Origin: Methanomicrobiaceae archaeon
GTDB lineage: Archaea; Halobacteriota; Methanomicrobia; Methanomicrobiales; Methanomicrobiaceae
Assembly: GCA_029762625.1 (NCBI GenBank)
Contig: JARVGI010000001.1
Location: 372,001 to 436,000 of the forward strand
Direction of reading: 5' to 3'
DNA length: 64,000 nucleotides
The notes under the pieces were generated by a model. The model was not told where the DNA came from, searched no databases, and worked only from the letters and a program-made list of their open reading frames with translations. Below, piece after piece: positions 9,234-17,988 of this stretch (its first letter is position 1; the number at the start of each line of letters is the position of its first letter). Both the position numbers and the translations under genes were made by a program.

Positions 9234-10465
9234 GCCTCGTATGCCCCGGCTATCCTTTCGATGTCCTCATCGCTGTGTACTGCGGAGAGGAAATTCGTCT
9301 CGAACTGCGATGGCGGCAGGAAAATGCCTTCTTCGAGCATGGTTTTCCAGAACCCGGCAAATGCTGCGGTATCGCTCTCTTTTGCCTCCCGGTAGTTCTG
9401 CGGGGCTGCGTCCCTGAAGAAGTACTTGAACATCGACCCGATGGCGACGAACGATCCGGACGGCCGTGCAGGGATCGACTCGCCGATCGCCCGTACGGCC
9501 TGCTCGAGGCGTCCGTAGACATCCCGGTGCGCGTGGATCCAGTCGATGGTGGCGATCCCGCCGGTCAGGGAGAGGGGGTTGCCCGAAAAGGTCCCGGCCT
9601 GGTAGACCGGCCCGGCGGGCGCCACGAGCTCCATGACCTCGCGCCTGCCGCCGAACGCCCCGATGGGGAGCCCGCCCCCGATGATCTTGCCGAGCGTGGT
9701 AAGGTCCGGCGTCACCCCGAACGCCGCCTGCGCACCCCCGATGCCCAGACGGTACCCGGTGATGACCTCGTCGAAGATCAGCAGCACATCGTGGTCCCTC
9801 GTGATCGCCCGCACCTCGGCGAGGTAGCCGTCGGAGGGCGGGATGGGGCCGATATTTCCCATCACCGGTTCCAGGATCACCGCCGCCACATCATCGGTGC
9901 CGGAAAGCAGTGCCTCCAGCGCCTCTGTGTCGTTGAACGGCACCTGGCAGGTGTGGGCCACGAGATCGGGCACCACCCCGGCAGAATCGGGAACGCCCAT
10001 GGTGGTCGCACCGGATCCCGCTTTGACGAGCACCGCATCGTGGGCGCCGTGGAACCCGCCCTCGATCTTGACGATGTCCTGCCTGCCGGTATACCCGCGG
10101 GCGAGACGGATCGCCGCCATTGTCGCTTCCGAACCGCTCGAGACAAAGCGGACCATGTCGAGGCCCGGATAATCGGTGCAGAGACGCCGGGCAAGGTCGA
10201 TCTCCCGCTCCACCGGCGTGCCGTACAGCCACCCCCGGTTGAGCTGCTCCTCGATGGCAGTGCGGATCGCCGGGTGGGCATGGCCGAGCAGGAGCGGGCC
10301 GTACCCCAAACAGCAGTCGATAAGGGTGGTGCCGTCCACCGTGACCATCGTCGATCCTTGTGCCCGCTCCACGTAGAACGGATTGGGCGATATCGCACGG
10401 ACCGGGCTGCTCACGCCCCCCGGCATCAGTCTCTTCGCTTCCTCGAATAATTCACTGCTCTTCAT
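9224..10465 (-). CDS. hemL: Glutamate-1-semialdehyde 2,1-aminomutase
   Basis: This 413-residue PLP enzyme makes 5-aminolevulinate from glutamate-1-semialdehyde, the second step of the C5 pathway after HemA. The PLP Lys region is [19 protein letters not shown] and the upstream aminotransferase motif is [14 protein letters not shown]. The ATG at 10465 ([17 protein letters not shown]) has the SD GGGGTGG and lies inside the hemB end (14-nt overlap), so the two are probably coupled. Confidence 0.97.
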   Translation of the reverse strand: MKSSELFEEAKRLMPGGVSSPVRAISPNPFYVERAQGSTMVTVDGTTLIDCCLGYGPLLLGHAHPAIRTAIEEQLNRGWLYGTPVEREIDLARRLCTDYPGLDMVRFVSSGSEATMAAIRLARGYTGRQDIVKIEGGFHGAHDAVLVKAGSGATTMGVPDSAGVVPDLVAHTCQVPFNDTEALEALLSGTDDVAAVILEPVMGNIGPIPPSDGYLAEVRAITRDHDVLLIFDEVITGYRLGIGGAQAAFGVTPDLTTLGKIIGGGLPIGAFGGRREVMELVAPAGPVYQAGTFSGNPLSLTGGIATIDWIHAHRDVYGRLEQAVRAIGESIPARPSGSFVAIGSMFKYFFRDAAPQNYREAKESDTAAFAGFWKTMLEEGIFLPPSQFETNFLSAVHSDEDIERIAGAYEACL

Positions 10466-11435
10466 CAAGCCACCCCGCAACGTCCTCTGCAAAATAGGTG
10501 ATAATGATATCCGCCCCCGCGCGTTTGATGCCGGTGAGGCTCTCCATCACCACCTGCCTCTCATCCAGCCACCCGTTGCCGCCTGCCGCCTTGATCATGG
10601 CATACTCCCCGCTCACCTGAAACGCGGCAACGGGCAGGCCGATCGAGGCGACGGACGTGATGATGTCGAGATAGAATCCCGCCGGTTTGACCATCAGCAC
10701 ATCGGCCCCTTCTTCGGCATCCAGCACCGATTCCCGGACACCCTCGCGGGCGTTTGCGGGATCGAGCTGGTAGGTGGAGCGGTCCCCGAACGCGTACCCG
10801 GAATCGGCGGCCTCGCGGAAGGGGCCATAGAGAGCGCTCGCATATTTGGTCGAATAGGACATGATCGGGAGAGCCTCATACCCCGCACCATCGAGGGTGT
10901 TTCGTATCGCCGCCACCATGCCGTCGAGCATGCAGGAGGGGGCCACCATGTCGGCGCCGCTCTCCGCGTGGCTGACCGCGATCTTCGCCATCAGGTCCAG
11001 CGAGGGGTCATTGAGAAGGTCGGGGCCGCACGGCGTATCGCCGATGATGCCGCAGTGGCCGTGGTCGGTATACTCGCAGGCGCAGACGTCGGTGATCACC
11101 GCCATATCGGGTACTGCCCGCTTGATGGTCTGCACCGCCTTCTGGATGACCCCGTCCTGCGCGAACGCTCCGCTTCCCCGAGCATCCTTGTGTGCAGGAA
11201 TGCCGAAGAGCACCATCGCAGAAAGCCCGCAATCCCAGAGCGTCTCCGCAACCTCCCCCACCGTGCCGGGGGGGATGCGGGACTGCCCCGGCATCGAGAG
11301 AATGGGTTTGCGCGCGGCAATGGTCTCGTCCACGAACACCGGCGCGATGAGATCAGTTTTGTGCAGGCGGTTCTCCTTGAATAACGGCTGGAACAACCGT
11401 TTCCTCAATCGTCTCAGTCTTTTTTTCGGATACAT
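10452..11435 (-). CDS. hemB: Porphobilinogen synthase (5-aminolevulinate dehydratase)
   Basis: This 327-residue enzyme condenses two 5-aminolevulinates. It shows the metal-binding segment [13 protein letters not shown] near residue 117, the Schiff-base lysine regions ([13 protein letters not shown] and [12 protein letters not shown]), and the family N-terminus with R-rich [13 protein letters not shown]. The three-cysteine site suggests a zinc-type enzyme. Its start overlaps the hemA end by 22 nt. Confidence 0.97.
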   Translation of the reverse strand: MYPKKRLRRLRKRLFQPLFKENRLHKTDLIAPVFVDETIAARKPILSMPGQSRIPPGTVGEVAETLWDCGLSAMVLFGIPAHKDARGSGAFAQDGVIQKAVQTIKRAVPDMAVITDVCACEYTDHGHCGIIGDTPCGPDLLNDPSLDLMAKIAVSHAESGADMVAPSCMLDGMVAAIRNTLDGAGYEALPIMSYSTKYASALYGPFREAADSGYAFGDRSTYQLDPANAREGVRESVLDAEEGADVLMVKPAGFYLDIITSVASIGLPVAAFQVSGEYAMIKAAGGNGWLDERQVVMESLTGIKRAGADIIITYFAEDVAGWLDEEQ

Positions 11436-12688
11436 GTCGTCTCACCCCGGGTAATTGCCATGACCAGCGCCTCGGCCTCCTCCAGATGTCCGCATTCCGC
11501 TCCCGTCCGTATCGCAAACGTGGCATCGAGGAGCAGTTTCTTCGCAAGCACTCGCGAGAAATCATCGAACACGGCCAGCGTCCTCTCATCCGCACCCTGC
11601 AGCCGGACACGGGCGCGGTCCCGTTCCCTGACGCGGATCGCCTCGGCCCAGGTGTGGAGGGCCGCAAGGGCGTCCTCGGCCGCACACCCGTTGAGCAGCA
11701 CCACGAACCGGGATATTTCCTCTTCCAGAAACCGTGCCGCCATCGATGCTTCCTTCTTTCTGGCATGCAGGTTGTTCTCGCTCACGTTCCGGAGATCGTC
11801 GATGCTAAACAGGTGGACGCCGTGAATCGATCCCACTGATGGTTCGACGTCCCGCGGCTGGGCGATATCGATGATGATCAGCGGGCGGGGGTGCTGGTCG
11901 AGAGGCCAGCGCCGCTCTTCCATCATAGCCGTGAGCCGGCCGGCATGGATCACCGGGTGGGGAGCGGCCGTACACGAGATGACCACGTCGGAGAGGGAGA
12001 TGTAGTGATAGAGCTCCTCGAATTTCACCGCTTTTCCCCCCACCTCCCGGGCGAGCACCTGCGCCCGCTCGTACGTCCGGTTGGTGACATAGATGGCGGT
12101 GAGCTGTTTTGCCGCAAGCGCCTTCGTGACCAGCGTCCCCATCTCCCCGCCCCCCACCACGGTGATATGCCTGCCGTCGAGCGATCCCAGGAGATGTTCT
12201 CCCAGCTGGACCGCCGCGGACCCGATAGAGACCGCTCCTTTGTTGATCTGCGTGCGTTTGCGCACCTCAACGCCGACATGGACCGCCTTTTTGATGCAGT
12301 GGTCGATGACCGCGCTGCAGGCCCCGGCCTCCTGCGAGGCGGAGAGCGCCGCCTTCAGCTGCCCGAGGATCTGGTCTTCTCCCACGATCATCGAGTCCAT
12401 GCCCGCCGCGAGCTGCAGCAGATGGCGGAGTGCCTCTTCGCCTGCAAGGATCCAGTACCCGCAGCGGCCCCGCTCCTCGAAAAATGCCTCGAGCTGGGAC
12501 GCCTCGCCGTGGACGATCAGCTCGATGCGGTTGCAGGTCTGCAGCAGGCACACCCCCCTGAACCATTCGCGGGCTCCGGAGAGCACCGACAGCTCGTCGT
12601 CGAACCGGAACTGCTCGAGTGCACCGATATCGGCATCGTGGTGGCTGATGCCGCCGACGGCGATGGGGACATGCAGGGTCCGGGTCAT
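11414..12688 (-). CDS. hemA: Glutamyl-tRNA reductase
   Basis: This 424-residue enzyme reduces glutamyl-tRNA(Glu) to glutamate-1-semialdehyde, the first committed step of archaeal tetrapyrrole synthesis. The catalytic Cys lies in LLQTCNRIELIVHG near residue 45-55. A Rossmann domain with VVGGGEMGTLV follows, then the helical C-terminal dimerisation domain. The start at MTRTLHVPIAVGGISH overlaps the sirC stop as ATGA; the longer open frame upstream has no family similarity. Confidence 0.97.
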   Translation of the reverse strand: MTRTLHVPIAVGGISHHDADIGALEQFRFDDELSVLSGAREWFRGVCLLQTCNRIELIVHGEASQLEAFFEERGRCGYWILAGEEALRHLLQLAAGMDSMIVGEDQILGQLKAALSASQEAGACSAVIDHCIKKAVHVGVEVRKRTQINKGAVSIGSAAVQLGEHLLGSLDGRHITVVGGGEMGTLVTKALAAKQLTAIYVTNRTYERAQVLAREVGGKAVKFEELYHYISLSDVVISCTAAPHPVIHAGRLTAMMEERRWPLDQHPRPLIIIDIAQPRDVEPSVGSIHGVHLFSIDDLRNVSENNLHARKKEASMAARFLEEEISRFVVLLNGCAAEDALAALHTWAEAIRVRERDRARVRLQGADERTLAVFDDFSRVLAKKLLLDATFAIRTGAECGHLEEAEALVMAITRGETTCIRKKD

Positions 12689-13308
12689 GGGCAGTACTTC
12701 CTCCGGGCAAGCGTGCGTGCCGCGTCGCGATCGTGCCGGAGCGCATCCCACACTTCGGGATCGCCGAGCATTTTCCAGATAATGTCGGATCGCAACCCCT
12801 GCGAGGGCTCGGTCTCCTTCAGACGGTCGCGCATCTCCGCCTGCAGCTCGATCATGGGATCGATTTCCTTCCATTCGTCCCGGATGCGCATGCGGAGGTA
12901 GCGGGCGACCCCGGGGCTTTTCCCGAGCGTGGTGATGGCCACGAGATAGTGATCGCCCCTGACCACCGAGGGGATGATGACATCTCCCGCTTCGCCATCG
13001 GCGTTATTGAAGAGGATCCCTTCCCGGGTGCAGAGCGCCCCGATGCGGTCGTTGAGATCCCGGTCGGAGGTGGCCGCGATCACCAGAAATGCACCGCGGA
13101 TCAGGGCACACAGGTCATCGTCGGACGCCGCAGTGATGTCGAGTGTCCGGCATTCGACACCGAGAATCTCGAATCCGGGAAGAAAGGACCGGCTGATCAC
13201 CGTCACGTCGCTTTCTCCTGCAAAGAATGCCGCCTTCCTGAGGCCCACGCCTCCTCCCCCGAAAATACACACACGCCGGTTGCGCAGATCCAGGATGAGG
13301 GGAATCAT
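12685..13308 (-). CDS. Precorrin-2 dehydrogenase (Met8/SirC-like)
   Basis: This 207-residue protein oxidises precorrin-2 to sirohydrochlorin with NAD and may also chelate metal. It has an N-terminal Rossmann motif IFGGGGVGLRKA, then the family block DRDLNDRIGALC and the ITTLGKSPGVARYLR stretch. The ATG at 13308 is preferred over the TTG one codon earlier. It leads the tetrapyrrole operon although it acts last, after SumT; a TATA-like AAATTTTATTC lies about 30 nt upstream. Confidence 0.92.
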   Translation of the reverse strand: MIPLILDLRNRRVCIFGGGGVGLRKAAFFAGESDVTVISRSFLPGFEILGVECRTLDITAASDDDLCALIRGAFLVIAATSDRDLNDRIGALCTREGILFNNADGEAGDVIIPSVVRGDHYLVAITTLGKSPGVARYLRMRIRDEWKEIDPMIELQAEMRDRLKETEPSQGLRSDIIWKMLGDPEVWDALRHDRDAARTLARRKYCP

Positions 13309-13465
13309 CAATGTATGATTTGTTTGCGAAGCGAATAAAATTTTGTTCTATTTCTACCCGCTTCGACAGCACCTTTTCTCATACCTTTTGCAATAGTTGT
13401 AGTCCTGCGCAGGAACCGCGTGCGAGCATTCCCCGGCCTGACAACCGGAAGAGCCCGTGAGAGAA

Positions 13466-13476
13466 TTTAACTATAC
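13466..13476 (+). promoter_or_regulatory. TATA-like box of trkH
   Basis: TTTAACTATAC is centred roughly 30 nt before the trkH ATG, in the divergent spacer shared with the tetrapyrrole operon. Confidence 0.4.
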
Positions 13477-13499
13477 AGCGGAAAATTGTTTACCGGTTC

Positions 13500-14975
13500 A
13501 TGTACGAACTCGTCTCGCCAGTCAACCGGGCTGCAGTGCTCAAGTATCTCGGGCTGGTCATGATCGGGATGGGGGCGGTGCTGTTCGTACCCCTTGTGGT
13601 TGCGGTGTTGTTTGGGTCCTATACAGTTGCCGCAGCCTATGCCACCATCGCGGTATGCGTGATCGTTGCCGGTTATGGGATGTACCGGATGCTTCCCGAT
13701 GCTGATCTCGAATGGAAGGATGCGCTCGTGATTGCCGCATTGATCTTTCCTCTCTCCTCGGCGATCAGCGCCATCCCCATATCGATCTCCACCGGGATGC
13801 CTCTGCTGGATTCTTTGTTCGAAGCCGTGTCCGGTCTCACCACCACCGGGCTTTCGGTCGCCCCGGATGGTGGTGACCCGGTCTTTCTCTTTGCCCGCAG
13901 CTGGCTGCAGTGGATCGGCGGGATCGGCATCGTGCTCATCGTCCTCTCCGTCGTCATTGACCCCGGAACCAGCGCCTATCGGCTCTATTCAATCAATTTT
14001 GCGGGAAAAAAGCTGCGCCCGAACGTTATCGGTGCGGCAAAGACGCTTGGCAGCATCTACCTTGGCATCACCCTGATCGCGTTATTCCTGCTCATTGCCG
14101 CAGGCATGCCCCCCTTCGACGCCCTCTGCCATGCCTTCGCATCAGTATCAACGGGAGGATTTTCCACGAAAGACGATTCTATCGCAGGATTTTCCGGCAT
14201 TCTCATCCCGGCCACCGTCCTCCTCGGCTGCGTGCTGGGCGCGATCAACTTCGGCCTCTACCCGCGCCTCATCGAAAACCCGCGGCTGCTGCTGTCGAGC
14301 GAGCAGGTCAGGGGATTTCTTGTGGTGCTCGCCGCAGGTGTGCTCATGCTGGCCTTCACCATGCAGGAGTGCGGGACTTTTTCATTCGTTGCGGGAGCGG
14401 CGGCATTTCAGGCCCTTTCTGCCCTTACCACCGCGGGGTTTTCCACCATCGACGTGGGCGCTCTTCCGGAGAGCGCAAAATTTGTGCTCTCCGCGCTCAT
14501 GTGGATCGGGGGCAGTGTCGGTTCTACCGCCGGCGGCATCAAGATTCTCAGGCTGATTCTCCTTGCAAAAATCATTCATCTCGTCTTCATCCGTTTTTTC
14601 CTCCCCCGTGAAGCGCTTACCCCCTTCAAGATCGAAGGCGAGGTGGTCGAGTCAGGGGAGGTATCCACTATCCTGACCTTCGTGCTGCTCTACATACTGG
14701 TGATAGTCGTCTCCGTGCTGGTGTTCACACTCCATGGTATCGGGACAGGGGATGCGCTCTTCGAGGTCTCGTCAGCGCTCGGAACCGTGGGGCTATCCGC
14801 AGGTGTAACATCGGCTGCAATGGCGCCCCTGCTGAAAGTGGTGCTGATCGCCGACATGCTGCTCGGAAGGATGGAGATCATCCCTCTCTGTATACTGCTG
14901 TTCCCGAGGACATGGATTCGTCTGCCGCCAGTCCGTGAGAATGGCGGACGGATAGCCGGGGGATCAAATCCGTGA
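13500..14975 (+). CDS. trkH: Trk potassium uptake system membrane subunit TrkH
   Basis: This 491-residue polytopic membrane protein forms the K+-conducting subunit. Four pore-loop-like repeats of the KtrB/TrkH family are seen, each with a selectivity glycine: LTTTGLSVAP, VSTGGFSTKD, LTTAGFSTID and LGTVGLSAGV. The segment IGGSVGSTAGGIK is the family stretch before the fourth repeat. The cytoplasmic partner TrkA is encoded 73 nt downstream. A TATA box about 30 nt upstream suggests a nearly leaderless mRNA. Confidence 0.95.
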   Translation: MYELVSPVNRAAVLKYLGLVMIGMGAVLFVPLVVAVLFGSYTVAAAYATIAVCVIVAGYGMYRMLPDADLEWKDALVIAALIFPLSSAISAIPISISTGMPLLDSLFEAVSGLTTTGLSVAPDGGDPVFLFARSWLQWIGGIGIVLIVLSVVIDPGTSAYRLYSINFAGKKLRPNVIGAAKTLGSIYLGITLIALFLLIAAGMPPFDALCHAFASVSTGGFSTKDDSIAGFSGILIPATVLLGCVLGAINFGLYPRLIENPRLLLSSEQVRGFLVVLAAGVLMLAFTMQECGTFSFVAGAAAFQALSALTTAGFSTIDVGALPESAKFVLSALMWIGGSVGSTAGGIKILRLILLAKIIHLVFIRFFLPREALTPFKIEGEVVESGEVSTILTFVLLYILVIVVSVLVFTLHGIGTGDALFEVSSALGTVGLSAGVTSAAMAPLLKVVLIADMLLGRMEIIPLCILLFPRTWIRLPPVRENGGRIAGGSNP

Positions 14976-15048
14976 CGACGAATGTTTCCCCCCTTTTAGA
15001 AAACCTATATCAGCTCGACGACCACTGCATGAAACAGGGAGACAGGAG

Positions 15049-15744
15049 ATGAGAATCATTATTGCGGGGGCGAGTCCGCTGGGTGTCGACCTTGCAACCA
15101 ACCTGATCGCACAGGGCCACGAGATTATCATCATCGAGCGCAACGCCGAAAAAGCGCAGGAACTCGCGGAGTGTATGGACTGCACAGTGATCAATGCAGA
15201 GGCGACCAGGCCGGAAATTCTTGAAAAAGCGGAACTCGAGGAGGCACAGGCAGTGATCGCCTGCACCGGCCACGACCAGGACAACATACTCATCGGGCTT
15301 ATCGCCCGGACTGCGAACGTCCCCGAAATCATTATCAAAACCGATAGTGTCGAACTGATGACGGTGGCAAAAAAACTGGGATTCAGGCACGTGGTCAATC
15401 CATCCCGGACAACCTCGGTGATCATTGCCGACACGCTGCGGGGCCTTGACGTCATCGAGCTCTCGACCCTCGTGCGCGGCGAGGTGCGGTTCACAAGCCT
15501 GATTGTTGCAAAAAAATCTGCAGGTGAACATCTCCTTGATCTCGTTCTGCCTCCAAAAACTGCAGCGATAGGTCTTTATCGCGGTTCCGAGTTAATTCTC
15601 TATTCCGAAAACCCTGTCCTCCAGGCAGGCGACGAACTGCTCTTTGCCACGAATACCGAGGCCGAGGATAAAATCCGCATGATGTTGAGCGAGGACGAAG
15701 AAGCGCAGATGCAGGACGTTTCACCCAATTCGATACGCTTATAA
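15049..15744 (+). CDS. trkA: TrkA potassium uptake regulatory subunit
   Basis: This 231-residue cytoplasmic protein has an N-terminal RCK_N (Rossmann) domain at residues 1-120 and an RCK_C domain at about 140-220. It gates TrkH in response to nucleotide. The usual GxGxxG is altered to GASPLG at residues 6-11; the acidic ribose-binding residue (IIIIERN) is kept. A polar tail ends at SIRL. The SD is GGAGACAGGAG just before the ATG. The stop codon overlaps the promoter of the following tRNA gene. Confidence 0.93.
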   Translation: MRIIIAGASPLGVDLATNLIAQGHEIIIIERNAEKAQELAECMDCTVINAEATRPEILEKAELEEAQAVIACTGHDQDNILIGLIARTANVPEIIIKTDSVELMTVAKKLGFRHVVNPSRTTSVIIADTLRGLDVIELSTLVRGEVRFTSLIVAKKSAGEHLLDLVLPPKTAAIGLYRGSELILYSENPVLQAGDELLFATNTEAEDKIRMMLSEDEEAQMQDVSPNSIRL

Positions 15745-15746
15745 TC
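15739..15746 (+). promoter_or_regulatory. TATA-like box of tRNA-Gly
   Basis: TTATAATC is centred about 31 nt before the mature 5' end of tRNA-Gly and overlaps the trkA stop codon. Confidence 0.45.
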
Positions 15747-15772
15747 TTTTAGCGTCCACATAGTAAAGCACT

Positions 15773-15844
15773 GCGCCGATAGTGTAGTGGTTATCACTAG
15801 GCGTTGCCAACGCCTAAACCCGGGTTCGAGTCCCGGTCGGCGCA
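15773..15844 (+). tRNA. tRNA-Gly (GCC)
   Basis: A complete cloverleaf can be drawn. The acceptor stem is GCGCCGA/TCGGCGC, the anticodon loop is TTGCCAA closed by AGGCG/CGCCT, and the T-arm is CCCGGGTTCGAGTCCCGG. The discriminator base is A and CCA is not encoded. There is no intron. Confidence 0.97.
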
Positions 15845-15963
15845 CTCCGTTTTTGCGAGCGCAGCACACCCGGCAGCCCTGCCTGCATACCGCACCCGTC
15901 AGGGGAGGCCGCATGCCCCAAATCCCCGCACATTTATGCGCCCGGAAGGCACATTCCTGCATA

Positions 15964-16401
15964 ATGAACATGCTTCTCGGCATCGGCAACACCCTTCGCC
16001 GGGACGACGGCATCGGGTGCCTCGTGGCGCGGCGCTTTTCCCACGCGGGCTGGAAGGCCGTCGAGTGCGGGACGGCGCCGGAGAACTTCACCGCCGTGGT
16101 GCGAAGGGATCGGCCCGATCTGCTCGTCCTCGTCGATGCCGCCGACATGGGCCTTGCCCCGGGCGACCTTCGCCGCATTCCGCCGGAGAAGATCCAGGAC
16201 GTCGGCATCGGCACCCACCAGCTGCCCCTCTCCCACCTCATCGCCTTTCTCGCCCCCGATGCCGGGGAGATCGTCTTCGTCGGCATCCAGCCGGAATCGG
16301 TTGCCGACGGCGAAGCGATCAGCAGCACGGTCATGAAGGGCGCGGAGCGGCTGATGGCGGCGATCCGGCAAGGCGAACTCGACCGGATCCCCCTGTACTG
16401 A
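15964..16401 (+). CDS. Hydrogenase maturation endopeptidase (HycI/HyaD family)
   Basis: This 145-residue protease cleaves the C-terminal tail of a [NiFe] hydrogenase large subunit after nickel insertion. The family motifs are LGIGNTLRRDDGIG at the N-terminus, VDAADMG near residue 60, and GTHQLPLSHLIAFL near residue 85, supplying the Glu/Asp, Asp and His nickel-sensing residues (Asp appears here in the first position). It faces the mbh operon, whose large subunit carries a cleavable tail, so MbhL is the likely substrate. The start MNMLLGIG is set by the family N-terminus; the frame is open upstream through the tRNA gene. Confidence 0.92.
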   Translation: MNMLLGIGNTLRRDDGIGCLVARRFSHAGWKAVECGTAPENFTAVVRRDRPDLLVLVDAADMGLAPGDLRRIPPEKIQDVGIGTHQLPLSHLIAFLAPDAGEIVFVGIQPESVADGEAISSTVMKGAERLMAAIRQGELDRIPLY

Positions 16402-16462
16402 CCGTGAGGGACGAAGCAGAGGGTTGACGGTCCACGTCCATTCCGGCAATCGGGAGAAGACT

Positions 16463-16477
16463 GTAAAAAAGATTTTT
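16463..16477. terminator. Convergent T-tract terminator region
   Basis: An A6 run followed by T5 gives a T-rich tract on both strands in the 150-nt gap between the convergent protease gene and mbhN. A CCCC/GGGG hairpin sits just upstream in the mbh direction. Archaeal termination needs little more than a T-tract. Confidence 0.35.
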
Positions 16478-16552
16478 GGCGATGGAGAGCCCCTCTTCCG
16501 GGGAGTGGCTGCACCAACGGGCCCGCCTGTCTTTTTCAGGGTGCAGGGGCGA

Positions 16553-16957
16553 TTACTCCACGATCATGTTCTCCGAGTACCGGTCCTCATCGGCGAGGAG
16601 GAACTCGTCGCTCATGTGCAGGGCATCCACCGGGCAGGCATCGTTGCACTGCGAACAGAAGATGCACTGGGTCACATAGATGCGCACCCTCTTGGTCTCG
16701 GGCAGGAATTCAATCGCGTTCGCCGGACAGACCCGGATGCAGAGCTTGCAGCCGATGCAGGTATCGCGGTCGTAGAGGATCTTGCCCCTGAAATTGGGGG
16801 GCGTTTCCACCGGCGGGTGGATCGAGGTTTTTCCTTCCTGTACCGACTGGAGATATTTCGTTACCGAGGGCGGGAGGTACTTCGCCGGGAATATGTTGGT
16901 CGCAGGCCGCTTCAAAAACTGCCTGAGAATCTCGGGAATTGCGGGAAGGAAACTCAC
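16553..16957 (-). CDS. mbhN: Mbh hydrogenase ferredoxin-like subunit MbhN (NuoI-like)
   Basis: This 134-residue subunit has two [4Fe-4S] motifs, CIGCKLCIRVCP near residue 68 and CIFCSQCNDACP near residue 98. It carries electrons between soluble ferredoxin and the MbhJ/MbhL core and corresponds to NuoI of complex I and EchF. It is the last gene of the operon. Its start overlaps the mbhM stop as ATGA, and the C-terminal region after the second cluster is short and acidic. Confidence 0.93.
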   Translation of the reverse strand: MSFLPAIPEILRQFLKRPATNIFPAKYLPPSVTKYLQSVQEGKTSIHPPVETPPNFRGKILYDRDTCIGCKLCIRVCPANAIEFLPETKRVRIYVTQCIFCSQCNDACPVDALHMSDEFLLADEDRYSENMIVE

Positions 16958-17988
16958 AGCATACCACCTCCTCCAAGGGAGGCGTCAAGCACCACACAGA
17001 GCAGCCCCAGCAGTCCCAGGCCGCCGAGATACCCCCAGTAGATGGAGACCACGTGGGTGATCCGGAACCTCGCCATGCCCACCCTGATCACGGAGACGGA
17101 GAAGAAGATCACCACCATGAGTTTGAGCAGGAAAAAGGCGAAATCCGCCACGAGCGCTGCATTGGGGCTCAGGGCCACGTACCATGAGATGTTCCAGGGC
17201 AGAAAGAGCGCCACGGCAAGCGCCGCCATGGCCACGGTTTTGACGCCCTGCGCAAGGTAGAACAGGCCAAGGTTCCTGCCGGAGTATTCCACCAGCAGAC
17301 CGCCGCAGAGCTCGGTCTCCGCCTCCGGCGTATCACAGGGGACCCGGGAGAGCTCCGCCGGCGTCACCCATGCGAGCACGATGAGCAGCAGCACAAAGCC
17401 GATGATGCCCAGCGGGCCTGCCACGCTCCAGATGGTGATGCCGGTTGCGGTCCCGGCGATGGTGGCCAGCGAAAAGGGATCGGCGATCCCTGCCGCGGCC
17501 AGCCGCCATGCGATGGCGATGACCGCAATGGCCAGGGGCAGTTCATAGGACATCATGGTCACCATCTCACGCTGGGACCCGACTGTTGCGTACGGCGACC
17601 CCGAGGCGAACCCGCCCGCCACCAGCGCGAGCGCCGGCACGGTGAGCAGGTACATCACCAGGATGAGGTCCCCGTACCCGGCAAGGACGGGCAGGAAGCC
17701 ACCCAGGGGGATATAGAGCAGGATCACGATGGACGATGCCAGCGCCAGCACGGGAGCCATGTTGAACAACAACGGGATGGCGTTTTCCGGGACGATGGAG
17801 TCCTTGGAAAGGAGTTTTGCCACGTCCCGGAAGGGCTGGCGTATGGGTGGCCCGATCCTCGCCTGCATGTGGGCGGCGAACTTGCGCTCGACACCCATGA
17901 ATACCAGCCCGGCGAGAATGCCGAAGAGCGCCACCGCAACGGTCCCTCCGATAATCGAGATCGGATCCATTCCGAGCATCATGACCAT
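16954..17988 (-). CDS. mbhM: Mbh hydrogenase membrane subunit MbhM (NuoH-like)
   Basis: This 344-residue protein with about eight membrane helices anchors the hydrogenase arm to the membrane arm, like NuoH/EchB. Family features are KFAAHMQARIGPP near residue 32 and CDTPEAETELCGGLLVEYSG near residue 218. The ATG at 17988 has the SD GAGGAGG 8 nt upstream; an ATG two codons on would give an exact ATGA overlap with mbhL. It is predicted to help couple electron flow to ion movement. Confidence 0.94.
   Translation of the reverse strand: MVMMLGMDPISIIGGTVAVALFGILAGLVFMGVERKFAAHMQARIGPPIRQPFRDVAKLLSKDSIVPENAIPLLFNMAPVLALASSIVILLYIPLGGFLPVLAGYGDLILVMYLLTVPALALVAGGFASGSPYATVGSQREMVTMMSYELPLAIAVIAIAWRLAAAGIADPFSLATIAGTATGITIWSVAGPLGIIGFVLLLIVLAWVTPAELSRVPCDTPEAETELCGGLLVEYSGRNLGLFYLAQGVKTVAMAALAVALFLPWNISWYVALSPNAALVADFAFFLLKLMVVIFFSVSVIRVGMARFRITHVVSIYWGYLGGLGLLGLLCVVLDASLGGGGML

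Noticed and set aside
13327-13365. CGAAGCG ... CGCTTCG inverted copies between trkH and the tetrapyrrole operon
   Set aside because: Seven-base arms with a 25-nt spacer are not significant, and one arm lies between the TATA box and the start without other support.
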